Positions 1-7,961 are shown, counted from the stretch's first letter. The stretch is DNA of 11,694 nucleotides from Dehalococcoidales bacterium (GCA_030667735.1 DAOUVG010000021.1:1-11694); one strand, 5' to 3'. Made by a program: numbers and translations. Notes: generated from the sequence alone by a model not told the origin.

Positions 1-3
1 ACT

Positions 4-372
4 ATGCAGAGAAGGCGCAAAATCAAACTCGGCCGTGTGGTGAGCAATAGCATGGACAAGACTGCCGTGGTAACGGTAGAGACGTTTCGGCATCACCCGC
101 TATACAAGAAGACGATTCGAAAAGTCGTCCGGTACAAAGCACACGATGGAAAGAACGAGTGCGGGCTGGGCGATACTGTCAGGCTGGAAGAGACCCGGCC
201 CCTCTCTAAAGAGAAGCGGTGGCGAGTGGTGGAGATAATTACCAAAGGAGAGGTCGTGGATGTAACACCGGCGGAGCTTGAGGCCCAGCCGGAGGAACCG
301 GTGCTGGAGCCTGAGGGGACAGTGGCAGAAGGCGAGCCAGAGGAAACGAACGAAGAAGAATCTACAGGATAG
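4..372 (+). CDS. rpsQ: 30S ribosomal protein S17 with acidic C-terminal tail
   Basis: S17 is a primary 16S rRNA-binding protein of the small subunit with an OB-fold. The core, about residues 6-82, shows the family pattern: GRVVSNSMDKTAVVTVE near the N terminus, then HPLYKKTIRK, the GLGDTVRLEETRPLSKEKRW signature and a closing VVEII strand. The protein is 122 residues, whereas S17 is usually about 80-90. The extra 40 residues (83-122) hold 14 Glu and 1 Asp and no Lys or Arg, and are probably disordered. The start is the first ATG in the window, three bases from the edge; the preceding codon is not a start, and the N terminus fits the family. It is the first gene of a run of co-directional genes, and rplN follows 6 bases after its stop. 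The core assignment is certain; the role of the tail is unknown. Confidence 0.96.
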   Translation: MQRRRKIKLGRVVSNSMDKTAVVTVETFRHHPLYKKTIRKVVRYKAHDGKNECGLGDTVRLEETRPLSKEKRWRVVEIITKGEVVDVTPAELEAQPEEPVLEPEGTVAEGEPEETNEEESTG

Positions 373-378
373 AGCGAA

Positions 379-747
379 GTGATTCAGTCCAATTCCAGAC
401 TTAAGATAGCAGACAACACGGGGGGCCGGCAGTTGATGTGTATCGGCGTACTCGGCGGCACCAGGAAGAAATATGCCCACATCGGGGACGTTATCGTCGG
501 CTCCGTGAAACGGGCCATTCCGGGTGGTGCGGTGAAGGGGGGAGATGTAGTCCGGGCGGTCATTGTTCGTACTACCAAGCCCTACCGGCGTCCGGATGGT
601 TCCTACATCAGGTTTGATGAAAATGCGGCCGTGATACTCACCGATAAGAACAACCCCCGGGGTACCCGGATATTCGGGCCGGTGGCCAGGGAGCTGAGGG
701 ACAAGAACTTTACCAAGATAATATCACTGGCGCCTGAGGTCTTGTGA
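379..747 (+). CDS. rplN: 50S ribosomal protein L14
   Basis: L14 binds 23S rRNA on the subunit interface and contributes to intersubunit contacts. The 122-residue product has the exact usual length. Motifs include [22 protein letters not shown] at the N terminus, the central [15 protein letters not shown] and VRAVIVRT segments, and the C-terminal [26 protein letters not shown]. The start is GTG, chosen because it gives the canonical MIQ.SRLK N terminus. The upstream Shine-Dalgarno is weak (AGGA at 366-369), so translation may partly depend on coupling to rpsQ, whose stop is 6 bases before. Gene order S17-L14-L24-L5 is the classic spc order. Confidence 0.98.
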   Translation: MIQSNSRLKIADNTGGRQLMCIGVLGGTRKKYAHIGDVIVGSVKRAIPGGAVKGGDVVRAVIVRTTKPYRRPDGSYIRFDENAAVILTDKNNPRGTRIFGPVARELRDKNFTKIISLAPEVL

Positions 748-760
748 GGACGACGGGACA

Positions 761-1072
761 ATGAATATACGAAAGAATGATAACGTGCTGGTAATCACCG
801 GCAAGGACAAGGGCAAGAAAGGCAAGATCCGTTTCGTCTACACCAAGGGTAACAGGGTGCTGGTTGAAGGCGTCAACTTCATAAAGATGCACAGCAAGGC
901 GCGAGCGCAGGTCAAACAAGCAGGGATTATTGAGAGAGAGGTACCCATTAGCGTATCTAACGTGATGTTTCTCTGCAGTAAGTGCAATAAACCGGCCCGG
1001 ATTGGTTACCGTGTGCTGGGGGATGGCAGGAAGACCCGCTTCTGTCGTGTTTGTGATGAGGTGATTGACTAG
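761..1072 (+). CDS. rplX: 50S ribosomal protein L24, four-cysteine form
   Basis: L24 is an early assembly protein that binds 23S rRNA near the exit tunnel. The 103-residue product opens with a KOW motif (residues about 4-30: KNDNVLVITGKDKGKKGKI) and continues with NRVLVEGVNFIKMHSK. The C-terminal part carries two CxxC pairs, Cys72/Cys75 and Cys95/Cys98, around a conserved RIGYRVLGDGRKTRFC segment, which looks like a zinc-ribbon version of the L24 tail. That zinc is bound is inferred from the ligand spacing. ATG is preceded by GAGGA at 746-750, overlapping the rplN stop region. The stop codon abuts the rplE start with no intervening base. Confidence 0.97.
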   Translation: MNIRKNDNVLVITGKDKGKKGKIRFVYTKGNRVLVEGVNFIKMHSKARAQVKQAGIIEREVPISVSNVMFLCSKCNKPARIGYRVLGDGRKTRFCRVCDEVID

Positions 1073-1615
1073 ATGGCAGGACTGAGACAGAGGTATCGAG
1101 AGGAAATTGTACCCCGCCTGGTGGAAATCGGCGGATACAAGAATGTAATGGAGGCTCCCCGTCTGGTTAAGGTTGTTGTGGGTATTGGTGTCGGGGAGGC
1201 TATCCAGAATGCCAAGGCTCTTGAAGCAGTGGAGAGAGACCTGCCTGCGATTACCGGACAGAAGCCGATTATTACGCGCGCCAAGATGTCGATAGCGGCC
1301 TTTAAACTGCGGACAGGAATGCCTATCGGGGCGAAGGTGACGTTGCGTAAGGACCGCATGTATGATTTCATGGAGCGGTTGATGAATGTTGTCCTGCCCC
1401 GCATCCGGGAATTCAACGGCGTTCCCCGTAATGCGTTTGACGGTCGTGGCAACTACACTCTGGGGTTCAGAGAGCAAACCGTATTCCCGGAGATTGACTA
1501 CGATAAGGTAGACAAGGTGCGGGGGTTGGGGATATCTATCGTAACCACCGCAAAAACAGACGAAGAGGGCAGGCAACTTCTTGAGCTTCTCGGCATGCCC
1601 TTCAGTAGGGATTGA
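1073..1615 (+). CDS. rplE: 50S ribosomal protein L5
   Basis: L5 binds 5S rRNA in the central protuberance and contacts the P-site tRNA. The 180-residue length matches the bacterial family. Family motifs are visible: [20 protein letters not shown], the [22 protein letters not shown] segment, [11 protein letters not shown], and the later [52 protein letters not shown] block split across the second half. ATG directly follows the rplX stop, and a GAGGTG at 1058-1063 inside the end of rplX can serve as ribosome-binding site, so the two genes are likely translationally coupled. Nothing is unusual about the protein. Confidence 0.98.
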   Translation: MAGLRQRYREEIVPRLVEIGGYKNVMEAPRLVKVVVGIGVGEAIQNAKALEAVERDLPAITGQKPIITRAKMSIAAFKLRTGMPIGAKVTLRKDRMYDFMERLMNVVLPRIREFNGVPRNAFDGRGNYTLGFREQTVFPEIDYDKVDKVRGLGISIVTTAKTDEEGRQLLELLGMPFSRD

Positions 1616-1625
1616 ACGGAGTTAG

Positions 1626-1811
1626 ATGGCAAAGAAGTGCGAGATTGCAAAGTGGAGGCGTCCTCCCAAGTACAAGGTGCAGTACCATAATCGGTGTCGC
1701 GTTTGTGGCCGTCCCCGGGCCTATATGCGCAAGTTCGGGTTGTGCCGGATTTGCTTCCGGGAGTTGGCCCTGTCGGGAAAGATACCGGGAGTGAGAAAAT
1801 CAAGCTGGTAG
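1626..1811 (+). CDS. rpsN: 30S ribosomal protein S14, zinc-binding type (type Z)
   Basis: S14 sits in the head of the small subunit and is needed for late 30S assembly. This is the short, zinc-binding form: 61 residues with Cys24, Cys27, Cys40 and Cys43 in the pattern CRVCGRP...[10 protein letters not shown]. Zinc-independent S14 is longer, about 90-100 residues, and lacks these cysteines. The C terminus [11 protein letters not shown] is the family ending. ATG is preceded by GGAG at 1618-1621. An overlapping reading frame beginning at 1612 covers the same bases but has no family resemblance. In other bacteria a zinc-free paralogue may be induced under zinc starvation; none is visible here. 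Confidence 0.98.
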   Translation: MAKKCEIAKWRRPPKYKVQYHNRCRVCGRPRAYMRKFGLCRICFRELALSGKIPGVRKSSW

Positions 1812-1842
1812 TGAGGATATTCACAGCCAGAGGGGGCAAGGG

Positions 1843-2241
1843 GTGACTGTAACTGATCCGATTGCAGACATGTTGACCCGGATACGTAACGCCGTTATGG
1901 TGAGGCACGATTCGGTGTTAGTACCTACCTCGAAGATGAAGCTGTCCATCAGCCGAATCCTCAAGGATGAAGGTTTCATCAGCGATTATGAGGTAGTCCG
2001 CGGCAAGCCGCAGCGGATGATAAAGATACGCCTCAAGTACCATGATAGAAACGAACCGGTACTTAGCGGGCTGGAGCGCGTGAGCAAGCCCGGGTTGAGG
2101 ATGTACGTTCAGAAGACAGAAATACCCCGTGTCTACGGGGGACTGGGGGTCGCCATTATATCCACCCCCAAAGGACTGATGACCGGCCAGCAGGCCTGGC
2201 GGCAGGGGACTGGTGGCGAACTCCTGTGTTATATATGGTAA
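1843..2241 (+). CDS. rpsH: 30S ribosomal protein S8
   Basis: S8 binds the central domain of 16S rRNA; in E. coli it also represses the spc operon by binding its own mRNA near rplE. The 132-residue product begins [23 protein letters not shown], carries the [15 protein letters not shown] helix region, a [17 protein letters not shown] block and the terminal [11 protein letters not shown], all diagnostic. The start is GTG, preceded by a purine-rich GAGGGGG stretch at about 1830-1836. The 31-base spacer after rpsN holds nothing else I can identify. Whether S8 acts as repressor here cannot be told from the sequence. Confidence 0.98.
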   Translation: MTVTDPIADMLTRIRNAVMVRHDSVLVPTSKMKLSISRILKDEGFISDYEVVRGKPQRMIKIRLKYHDRNEPVLSGLERVSKPGLRMYVQKTEIPRVYGGLGVAIISTPKGLMTGQQAWRQGTGGELLCYIW

Positions 2242-2262
2242 TAAGGCCGGGGAGCAACTTCT

Positions 2263-2811
2263 ATGTCTAGAGTGGGCAAGATGCCGATAGGGGTACCGCA
2301 GGGCGTTTCGGTAATCATCGATGATAGCGGGGTTACCGTCAAGGGTCCCAATGGCGAGCTACGGCGCCAGTTTAATCCGGATATGCAAATAGCGCTAGGT
2401 GACAATACTCTAACGGTGTCGCGGCCCAGTGATGACCGCGTACATCGGTCACTGCACGGCCTGACGCGGAGCCTTCTGGCCAACATGGTGGAAGGGGTAA
2501 CCAGCGGTTTCGTGAGGACATTGGAGATTGTCGGCGTTGGTTACAGGGCCCGCATGGAAGGGGATAATCTGGTTATTAATATAGGTTTCTCGCACCCGGT
2601 AGAAGTGACACCTTTGCCGGGGATTACTCTTTCCGTTGAAGGAAACAACCGGATAAAGGCCTCCGGGATTGATAAGGAAGTGGTCGGCGAGATGGCTGCC
2701 CGAATCAGGAGAATTCGCCCCCCTGATTCTTATAAGGGTAAGGGCATCAGGTACAGCGGGGAAGTAGTGCGCCTCAAGCCGGGTAAAGCCGGGAAGGCCA
2801 TCGGGAGATAG
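2263..2811 (+). CDS. rplF: 50S ribosomal protein L6
   Basis: L6 lies near the factor-binding site of the large subunit, beside the sarcin-ricin loop. The 182-residue product has the usual two-repeat architecture. The first part starts SRVGKMPIGVPQGVSVIIDDS with VTVKGPNGEL. The second contains LEIVGVGYRARMEGDNLVI and GFSHPVEV, followed by a KEVVGEMAARIRRIRPPDSYKGKGIRY segment that carries the family signature. The ATG has a GGGGAG site at 2249-2254 with eight-base spacing. The gap to rplR is 3 bases. Confidence 0.98.
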   Translation: MSRVGKMPIGVPQGVSVIIDDSGVTVKGPNGELRRQFNPDMQIALGDNTLTVSRPSDDRVHRSLHGLTRSLLANMVEGVTSGFVRTLEIVGVGYRARMEGDNLVINIGFSHPVEVTPLPGITLSVEGNNRIKASGIDKEVVGEMAARIRRIRPPDSYKGKGIRYSGEVVRLKPGKAGKAIGR

Positions 2812-2814
2812 CGA

Positions 2815-3180
2815 ATGGCGAAGGAACAAAGAAGAGTTGCCCGCATCAGGCGACATGCCAGGGTCCGGGCCAAGGTAAAGGGCACTCCTTCAAGGCCGCG
2901 TCTGTGCATTTTCCGCAGCCTGAACCATGTTTATGCCCAGGTCATTGACGATATCGCCGGGCATACACTGGCGACGGCTTCCACCATTGACCCGGAGCTC
3001 AGGGGCGAACTGGGTGGCAAAGCAAAGACCGAAAAATCTGCGCTTGTCGGTACCCTGATTGCAAAGAGGGCGCTGAGCCAGGGGGTGACACAGGTGGCTT
3101 TTGACCGCGGTGGCCGTCAATATCACGGCAGGGTCAAGGCGCTGGCCGAGGCGGCGCGCGAGAGTGGACTGAAGTTCTAA
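2815..3180 (+). CDS. rplR: 50S ribosomal protein L18
   Basis: L18 binds 5S rRNA and joins it to the large subunit with L5. The 121-residue length is typical. Features are a basic N terminus ([20 protein letters not shown]), then [17 protein letters not shown], a GTLIAKRAL helix, and the conserved [28 protein letters not shown] split at the C terminus. Translation probably starts at the ATG shown, since GGGAGA at 2803-2808 inside the end of rplF is well placed. Confidence 0.98.
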   Translation: MAKEQRRVARIRRHARVRAKVKGTPSRPRLCIFRSLNHVYAQVIDDIAGHTLATASTIDPELRGELGGKAKTEKSALVGTLIAKRALSQGVTQVAFDRGGRQYHGRVKALAEAARESGLKF

Positions 3181-3203
3181 GGGAGACGGTTCCAGGACGA
3201 ATC

Positions 3204-3725
3204 ATGCGTATAATAAGTAGTATAGACCCGACAGAGCTTGTGCTGAGCGACAAGCTGATAAACATCAACCGTGTGGCCAAGGTGGTGAAGGGAGGCAAGC
3301 GCCTCAGCTTTAACGCATTAGCCGTAACCGGCGATAATGAAGGACATGTGGGCATCGGCCTGGGCAAGGCAAACGAGGTGCCTCTGGCGATAAACAAGGC
3401 CAACGCAAACGCAAAGAAGAGCCTGATACGCGTGCCTCTGAAGGGAACAACGATTCCGCACGAAATCACCGTTAAACTGGGGGCGGCCAGGGTTATGCTC
3501 AAGCCGGCCTCGCCGGGGACGGGCATAATTGCCGGTGGCAGTGTCCGCGCAGTGCTGGAGATGGCGGGAATCAAGGACATCCTGACCAAGTCGCTGGGCA
3601 CCGCCAACAAGACGAATGTCGCCAGGGCCACGATATTTGCGCTGAGTAAGCTCCGGGACCCGGCCACAGTGGTCGCCCGGCGCAAGGGACGGCCGGTGCC
3701 AAGGGAGGTTGTGACCAGTGACTAA
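3204..3725 (+). CDS. rpsE: 30S ribosomal protein S5
   Basis: S5 is a small-subunit protein near the decoding site and mRNA entry, affecting translational accuracy. The 173-residue product has the N-terminal double-stranded-RNA-binding-like domain: [21 protein letters not shown] segment read here as [21 protein letters not shown], then [21 protein letters not shown]. The C-terminal domain contains [21 protein letters not shown] and [17 protein letters not shown]. The ATG has AGGA at 3194-3197 with six-base spacing. The last eight bases overlap the start of rpmD, which suggests translational coupling. Confidence 0.98.
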   Translation: MRIISSIDPTELVLSDKLININRVAKVVKGGKRLSFNALAVTGDNEGHVGIGLGKANEVPLAINKANANAKKSLIRVPLKGTTIPHEITVKLGAARVMLKPASPGTGIIAGGSVRAVLEMAGIKDILTKSLGTANKTNVARATIFALSKLRDPATVVARRKGRPVPREVVTSD

Positions 3726-3900
3726 ACTGCAAGTTACGTGGGTCAAAAGCGGCATTGGCTATGCCCGGGACCAGAGGAGGACACTGAAGGCACTTGGCTT
3801 TCGGCGGATGAATCAGAGCGTTGTCCACGAGGACTGCAGTTCGATTCGCGGTATGATAATCAAGGTCAGACACCTGGTTAAGGTGGAGGAAACAAAGTGA
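3718..3900 (+). CDS. rpmD: 50S ribosomal protein L30
   Basis: L30 is a small large-subunit protein that is absent from some bacterial lineages. The 60-residue product reads [20 protein letters not shown], then [17 protein letters not shown] and [16 protein letters not shown], matching the family from end to end. GTG is the start: it lies eight bases after a strong GGGAGGT at 3703-3709 inside rpsE, and the gene overlaps the last eight bases of rpsE. Its stop overlaps the GTG of rplO, giving a GTGA junction. Confidence 0.97.
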   Translation: MTKLQVTWVKSGIGYARDQRRTLKALGFRRMNQSVVHEDCSSIRGMIIKVRHLVKVEETK

Positions 3901-4361
3901 GACTGGAGACAATTTCTTCGTCCCCCGGTTCCAGAAAGGCCAGGAAGAGAGTTGGCCGGGGAGATGGTAGCGGGCACGGCACCTATTCCGGTCGCGGCTG
4001 CAAGGGGCAGAAGTCACGAGCCGGTTACCGGATGAAGCCTGGTTTTGAGGGCGGGCAATTGCCATTGATAAAAAGCTTGCCACGTAAGCGGGGTTTTACC
4101 AACATCTTCCGTATCGAGTACTCGGTTGTGAACCTGACAAGGCTCAACGTATTTGAACCGGAAAGCGAAGTGGACCTGGAGAAACTAATAACCGCCGGGA
4201 TAGTTAAGTCCCTGCGGCGGCCGGTTAAGATACTGGGCGAAGGTGATATTGACCGGCCCCTTTTTGTGAAGGCGCACAAGTTCTCCGCTGCTGCCAGGAC
4301 CAAGATTGAGGCGGCTGGAGGCACAGTTGAGGAGGTAGTGAATGCGAGCCCGGCAATCTAG
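3897..4361 (+). CDS. rplO: 50S ribosomal protein L15
   Basis: L15 is a core 50S assembly protein with a long N-terminal extension into rRNA. The 154-residue product shows the glycine- and arginine-rich N terminus ([28 protein letters not shown]), then [19 protein letters not shown], and the C-terminal globular part with [21 protein letters not shown] and the [14 protein letters not shown] ending. The start is GTG, overlapping the rpmD stop as GTGA, with GGAGGA at 3885-3890. The 3' end overlaps the start of secY by 20 bases. Confidence 0.98.
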   Translation: MRLETISSSPGSRKARKRVGRGDGSGHGTYSGRGCKGQKSRAGYRMKPGFEGGQLPLIKSLPRKRGFTNIFRIEYSVVNLTRLNVFEPESEVDLEKLITAGIVKSLRRPVKILGEGDIDRPLFVKAHKFSAAARTKIEAAGGTVEEVVNASPAI

Positions 4362-5664
4362 GCCACGGCTTATTCAAGCAATGCTTGACGCCTTTCGTCT
4401 TCCTGACTTGAGGCGGCGAATCCTGTTCACTGCTGCTATGCTGGTGGTCTTCCGTCTTATTGCTCACGTACCTCTTCCCGGAGTGGACCCGGTCAAGCTG
4501 GGCGAGATATTCCAGCAGAATGCCCTGCTGGGTATGCTGGACATGTTCAGCGGTGGGGCGATGAGGAACTTCAGCGTGGCCGCGATGGGGGTCTATCCCT
4601 ATATTACGGCCACAATCATCATGACGTTGATGACACCGGTGATACCGCGCTTGCAGAGGATGTCCCAGGAGGGAGAAGCCGGCCGGAACAAGATTAACCG
4701 CATCAGCCACTGGATGATGGTGCCACTGGCGGGTATCTCCGGGTATGGGCAACTTGTCCTGATGCAACGGCAGGGGGTAATCGCCAGCGCCGAGGCACTA
4801 CCGACAGTAGCAATGGTACTTTCCCTGATTGCCGGCACCATATTCCTGGTCTGGATTGGTGAGTTAATTACAGAACACGGCATCGGTAACGGAATATCCA
4901 TCATCATCTTTGGCGGTATTGTGGCCGGTTACTGGGAGATGGTTGGTGGTGGTGGTCTGGCCTGGGGAGGGGGACAGGAATGGGGTGTGATTACCTACGT
5001 TCTCATAGCCCTGCTTACCATTCTCTTGATAGTTATCTTCACAGAGGCGCACCGCCGTGTCCCGGTGCAATATGCCCGGACCACCTTTAGAGGTGGTCGT
5101 ATGTACCGCCAGTCAGGGGGAACCCACATCCCGTTGCGGGTTAATTCGGCCGGGATGATACCGCTCATTTTTGCGATGTCTCTGGTCCTATTCCCGGGTA
5201 TGATTGCCAGCTATTTTGCCAATCCGACCAGCATGGACCCCAATCTGGCCAATCATATCCAGAATATATTCAACCCGAGCGCACCCATGCCGCTGGCACT
5301 GTTCTACTGGGGGTTCTATTTCTTGCTGGTTATTGCTTTCGCATTCTTCTATACCATGGTCATTTTCCAGCAGCAGGACCTTCCGGGTACCTTGCAGCGC
5401 CAGGGAGGGTTTATCCCCGGGATTCGCCCCGGCAAGAACACTTCCAGCTACCTTAACCACGTGATAACGCGGATAACTGCGGTGGGAGCTTTCTTCCTGG
5501 CGTTCGTGGCCATCATCCCGTTCCTGGCCCGTGAGGTCAGTGACGTACAGGTGATACAGCTTTCCAGCATGGGCCTGCTGATTGTTGTTGGTGTTGTTCT
5601 GGATACTATGAAGCAGATGGAAGCGCAGCTCACGATGCGACGCTACGAAGGCTTTATTAAATAG
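4342..5664 (+). CDS. secY: Preprotein translocase subunit SecY
   Basis: SecY forms the protein-conducting channel of the plasma membrane with SecE (and SecG) and receives chains from the ribosome or SecA. The 440-residue product has about ten hydrophobic segments, the usual number. Motifs are HVPLPGVDP after the first segment, the plug-region FSGGAMRNFSVAAMGVYPYI, SQEGEAGRNKINR in the first large cytoplasmic loop, GELITEHGIGNGISIIIF, and EAHRRVPVQYA with RMYRQSGGTHIPLRVNSAGMIP in the loop after segment six. The end, QLTMRRYEGFIK, is family-like. A glycine-rich stretch (about 201-211, VGGGGLAWGGG) lies in the predicted external loop between segments five and six. The ATG at 4342 is preferred because GAGGAGGT at 4329-4336 lies just upstream; the next ATG at 4381 has no such site. 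The gene overlaps rplO by 20 bases. Confidence 0.98.
   Translation: MRARQSRPRLIQAMLDAFRLPDLRRRILFTAAMLVVFRLIAHVPLPGVDPVKLGEIFQQNALLGMLDMFSGGAMRNFSVAAMGVYPYITATIIMTLMTPVIPRLQRMSQEGEAGRNKINRISHWMMVPLAGISGYGQLVLMQRQGVIASAEALPTVAMVLSLIAGTIFLVWIGELITEHGIGNGISIIIFGGIVAGYWEMVGGGGLAWGGGQEWGVITYVLIALLTILLIVIFTEAHRRVPVQYARTTFRGGRMYRQSGGTHIPLRVNSAGMIPLIFAMSLVLFPGMIASYFANPTSMDPNLANHIQNIFNPSAPMPLALFYWGFYFLLVIAFAFFYTMVIFQQQDLPGTLQRQGGFIPGIRPGKNTSSYLNHVITRITAVGAFFLAFVAIIPFLAREVSDVQVIQLSSMGLLIVVGVVLDTMKQMEAQLTMRRYEGFIK
5079..5098 (+). repeat. Perfect 8-bp inverted repeat inside secY
   Basis: GACCACCT at 5079-5086 and AGGTGGTC at 5091-5098 are exact reverse complements around a four-base TTAG loop. The site lies within secY, in the codons for the cytoplasmic loop after segment six. 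About one such perfect repeat is expected by chance in a window of this size, so a function is not claimed. Confidence 0.5.
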
Positions 5665-5673
5665 GAGCAGAAG

Positions 5674-6345
5674 GTGTACATAGTTATCCTGGGCGCGCCC
5701 GGGGCAGGTAAAGGAACGCAGGCATCTGTAGTAGCGGAAGGGCTGAAGGCAGCGCACATTGCTACTGGCGATATGTTCCGTGAGGCGCAAGAGCAGGAAA
5801 CGGAGCTGGCCGGACAGGCCCGGTCCTACATGGAGAAAGGGCAACTGGTGCCGGACGAAGTTACCATAAAGATGGTTCTGGAGCGAATAACGGCCCCGGA
5901 CTGTGTGAACGGGGTGGTCTTCGATGGCTTTCCCAGGAATCTGAAACAGGCCGAGGCGCTGGACGAAGCGCTGGTGGAACAGAGGAAAGTAGTAGATAAG
6001 GTGGTATATATCAAGGTGTCTGAGACAGAGTTGCTGGAGCGGCTCGGCGGGCGCTGGATATGCCGCCAGTGCCAGGCCCCGTATCACGCGATTAATTCGC
6101 CGCCGAAGACGCCGGGCAAGTGTGACCGGTGCGGTGGTGAACTCTACCAGCGTGCCGATGATACCGTTGAGACGGTCAAGGAGAGATTACGTGTGTATTT
6201 CGCCCAGACGGCACCCTTAATTGACTACTATACCCGGGCGGGTAAGCTGCTTGAGGTAGACGGCGAAGGTGGAGCGGATGAGGTCGGGGAGAGGATAATG
6301 GCATCGATTGGCGAGAGACTTGTCGGTCAACGGAGCCAGGGATGA
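5674..6345 (+). CDS. adk: Adenylate kinase, zinc-LID form
   Basis: Adenylate kinase interconverts ATP + AMP and two ADP in the cytoplasm. The 223-residue product has the P-loop GAPGAGKGTQ at residues 7-16, the AMP-binding TGDMFRE and the FDGFPRNLKQAE segment with its conserved Arg, and the LID region. The LID holds Cys130/Cys133 and Cys150/Cys153 in paired CxxC motifs (CRQC...CDRCGGELYQRADD), the structural zinc form common in Gram-positive and other lineages; E. coli Adk lacks it. The later VKERLRVYFAQTAPLIDYY helix is also typical. The start is GTG, with TAGGAG at 5662-5667 overlapping the end of secY. The secY-adk-map order is widespread. The stop overlaps the map start by four bases. Confidence 0.97.
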   Translation: MYIVILGAPGAGKGTQASVVAEGLKAAHIATGDMFREAQEQETELAGQARSYMEKGQLVPDEVTIKMVLERITAPDCVNGVVFDGFPRNLKQAEALDEALVEQRKVVDKVVYIKVSETELLERLGGRWICRQCQAPYHAINSPPKTPGKCDRCGGELYQRADDTVETVKERLRVYFAQTAPLIDYYTRAGKLLEVDGEGGADEVGERIMASIGERLVGQRSQG

Positions 6346-7109
6346 GCATTATCATTAAAACCGACCAGGAGATTGCGGTAATGCGCGAGGCTGGCAGGAT
6401 TGTAGCGAATGTGCTGGATGTGCTGAAGTCACGAGTGAAGCCGGGAATGTGTACTAGGGAACTGGACGTCATTGCCGCTGAAGAAGTGGAGAAGCTTGGT
6501 GGGAAGCCATCCTTCAAGGGATACCGGGGGTATCCTGCCACAGTCTGTGTATCAGTAAATGACGAGATAGTGCATGGAATTCCGGGGGAAAGGGTCCTCA
6601 ATGAGGGTGACATAGTGTCTCTGGACTTCGGGACAATCTATCAGGGATACCAGGGGGATGCCGCGATAACCGTGGGAGTAGGCAAAATCTCCCCCGAGGC
6701 GGAACGGCTCCTGGAGGCCACAGAGGGCGCCCTGCGAGCCGGTATTACCGCTGCCCGTCCGAAGGCGAGGCTGGGAGACATTTCGGCGGCCATCGAAGAG
6801 TATGCTGAATCAAGGAAATATTCGGTGGTGCGGGAATATACCGGTCACGGGATTGGGCAGGAAATGCACGAAGACCCGCAGGTGCCCAATTGCACCGTAA
6901 CGGCATTCGGTATCAGACCGGGAGCCGGCCCGGTGCTGGTGAAGGGGATGACCCTGGCGCTCGAGCCGATGCTCAATATCGGCGGGTGGGCTACGAAGCG
7001 GGATAATGATGGCTGGACGGTGCGTACCAGGGATGGCAGTCTCTCGGCGCACTTCGAGAATACCATCGCCATCACTGACGGTGAGCCTGAGGTGCTCACG
7101 AAGCTATAG
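6342..7109 (+). CDS. map: Methionine aminopeptidase, type I
   Basis: This metallo-enzyme removes the initiator methionine from nascent proteins. The 255-residue product has the pita-bread fold motifs with all expected metal and catalytic residues: His78 in DEIVHGIP, Asp95 in [16 protein letters not shown] with Asp106, His169 in [16 protein letters not shown] (His176 also conserved), Glu208 in LALEPM and Glu239 in FENTIAI. No SH3-binding or zinc-finger N-terminal extension is present, consistent with the short type Ia class. The ATG overlaps the adk stop as ATGA, and GGAG at 6332-6335 is a suitable ribosome-binding site. It lies directly upstream of infA, as in many bacteria. Confidence 0.98.
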   Translation: MSIIIKTDQEIAVMREAGRIVANVLDVLKSRVKPGMCTRELDVIAAEEVEKLGGKPSFKGYRGYPATVCVSVNDEIVHGIPGERVLNEGDIVSLDFGTIYQGYQGDAAITVGVGKISPEAERLLEATEGALRAGITAARPKARLGDISAAIEEYAESRKYSVVREYTGHGIGQEMHEDPQVPNCTVTAFGIRPGAGPVLVKGMTLALEPMLNIGGWATKRDNDGWTVRTRDGSLSAHFENTIAITDGEPEVLTKL

Positions 7110-7125
7110 TCGTTATAAGGAGTCT

Positions 7126-7344
7126 ATGTCCAAGAAGGAGACTATTGAGGTAGAGGGGGTGGTAACCGAGGCTTTACCCAACGCCACGTTTCGCGTTGAA
7201 CTGCCTAACGGGCACAAAGTGCTGGCGCACATCTCAGGGAGACTGAGAGTGCACTACATCAGAGTGCTGCCCGGGGACAAGGTATTGATAGAGTTATCCC
7301 CGTATGATTTGACGCGCGGTAGGATTACCTACCGACTAAAGTAG
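7126..7344 (+). CDS. infA: Translation initiation factor IF-1
   Basis: IF-1 binds the 30S A site during initiation and cooperates with IF-2 and IF-3. The product is 72 residues, the canonical length, with an S1/OB-fold: [39 protein letters not shown], and [22 protein letters not shown]. The reading frame extends upstream to 7006 inside map, but ATG at 7126 is the start because TAAGGAG at 7116-7122 precedes it and the N terminus [11 protein letters not shown] fits the family. The spacer to that site is short, three bases. It follows the map stop after 16 bases. Confidence 0.97.
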   Translation: MSKKETIEVEGVVTEALPNATFRVELPNGHKVLAHISGRLRVHYIRVLPGDKVLIELSPYDLTRGRITYRLK

Positions 7345-7358
7345 GAATCAGAGTAGGG

Positions 7359-7377
7359 CTTCAAGCAGAGCTTGAAG
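7359..7377 (+). repeat. Perfect hairpin between infA and rpmJ
   Basis: CTTCAAGC at 7359-7366 and GCTTGAAG at 7370-7377 are exact reverse complements around a three-base AGA loop, giving an 8-bp stem. It lies in the 49-base gap between infA and rpmJ, 16 bases upstream of the rpmJ start. No run of T follows, so it is not a classical factor-independent terminator. It could be an mRNA-processing or translation-control structure; the function is unknown. Confidence 0.6.
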
Positions 7378-7393
7378 AGAATGAGGAATTACC

Positions 7394-7507
7394 ATGAAGG
7401 TCAGAGCTTCAGTAAAAGTCAGATGCGAGAAGTGCAAGATAATAAGGCGGCGGGGCGTGGTCAGGGTAATTTGCTCCAAACCCAGTCATAAGCAGAGACA
7501 GGGCTAG
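7394..7507 (+). CDS. rpmJ: 50S ribosomal protein L36, zinc-binding form
   Basis: L36 is the smallest 50S protein and stabilises 23S rRNA near the peptidyl-transferase base. The gene is 38 codons, encoding 37 residues: it begins [15 protein letters not shown], continues with [18 protein letters not shown] and ends QRQG. The zinc ligands Cys11, Cys14, Cys27 and His32 are all present. A GAGGA at 7383-7387 gives a good ribosome-binding site. The infA-rpmJ-rpsM order is classical. It is too short for a routine open-reading-frame scan, but length, sequence and location make the call firm. Confidence 0.97.
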   Translation: MKVRASVKVRCEKCKIIRRRGVVRVICSKPSHKQRQG

Positions 7508-7534
7508 GATTCTGCTGAATAAGGAGGCAATCAG

Positions 7535-7924
7535 ATGCCGCGTATAGCCGGAATAGATATCCCCAGGAACAAGCAGATATGGGTGTCATTGCAGTATATT
7601 CATGGTGTTGGCCCTAATGTAAGCCGTAAGGTGCTGGAGCAAACCGGTGTCGTGGCCGAAACCAGGGCGGATGACCTCACTGAGCAAGAGGTTAACAGCA
7701 TCAGGGAGGTCATTGACCGGGAGTATACAGTCGAAGGCGAGCTCAGGAAGGAGCACAATCTCAACATCAAGCGTCTCATGGAGATTGGCAGCTACCGGGG
7801 CAGCCGGCACCGCCACAGTCTACCGGTCAGGGGGCAGCGGACGAGAACTAACGCTCGTATCCACCGTGGTTCCCGCAAGACCGTTGCCGGCCGCGGTAAG
7901 AAGCGCGGTACCACTAAGAAGTAA
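7535..7924 (+). CDS. rpsM: 30S ribosomal protein S13
   Basis: S13 lies in the head of the small subunit and contacts the large subunit (bridge B1) and P-site tRNA. The 129-residue product starts [20 protein letters not shown] and carries the helix-two-turns-helix [18 protein letters not shown] segment, [38 protein letters not shown] and a basic tail (KKRGTTKK). It opens the alpha operon. ATG has a strong AAGGAGG at 7521-7527 with seven-base spacing. Its TAA stop lies inside the first unit of a tandem palindromic repeat that fills the gap to rpsK. Confidence 0.98.
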   Translation: MPRIAGIDIPRNKQIWVSLQYIHGVGPNVSRKVLEQTGVVAETRADDLTEQEVNSIREVIDREYTVEGELRKEHNLNIKRLMEIGSYRGSRHRHSLPVRGQRTRTNARIHRGSRKTVAGRGKKRGTTKK

Positions 7925-7961
7925 TCAGGTCTAGCCTGACAGTAATCAGGTTTAACCTGAC
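7920..7961 (+). repeat. Two tandem 21-bp palindromic units between rpsM and rpsK
   Basis: Two adjacent 21-base units (7920-7940 and 7941-7961) agree at 19 of 21 positions and both contain TAATCAGGT. Each can fold: TCAGGT/GCCTGA at 7925-7930 and 7934-7939 with one U-G pair, and TCAGGT/ACCTGA at 7946-7951 and 7955-7960, each around a three-base loop. The two differences leave the pairing intact. The first unit carries the rpsM stop codon, and the second ends at the rpsK ribosome-binding site AGGAGGG (7962-7968). No T-run follows, so this is not a typical terminator. A role in rpsK translation or mRNA processing is inference. Confidence 0.75.

Noticed and set aside
710..1576. Long minus-strand open frame (288 codons) antisense to rplX and rplE
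   Set aside because: It is fully antisense to two confidently identified ribosomal-protein genes and shows no recognisable domain.
5079..5098. Perfect hairpin in secY as a regulatory structure
   Set aside because: It is inside a coding region for a conserved loop, and one such repeat is expected by chance, so it is listed only as a repeat.
5188..6087. Long minus-strand open frame (299 codons) antisense to secY and adk
   Set aside because: It lies opposite two certain genes, has no family resemblance or ribosome-binding context, and is His/Leu/Arg-rich in the way antisense shadows of GC-rich genes usually are.
7006..7125. N-terminal extension of infA into map
   Set aside because: IF-1 is normally about 72 residues, and the ATG at 7126 has its own Shine-Dalgarno; the upstream codons are those of map read in another frame.
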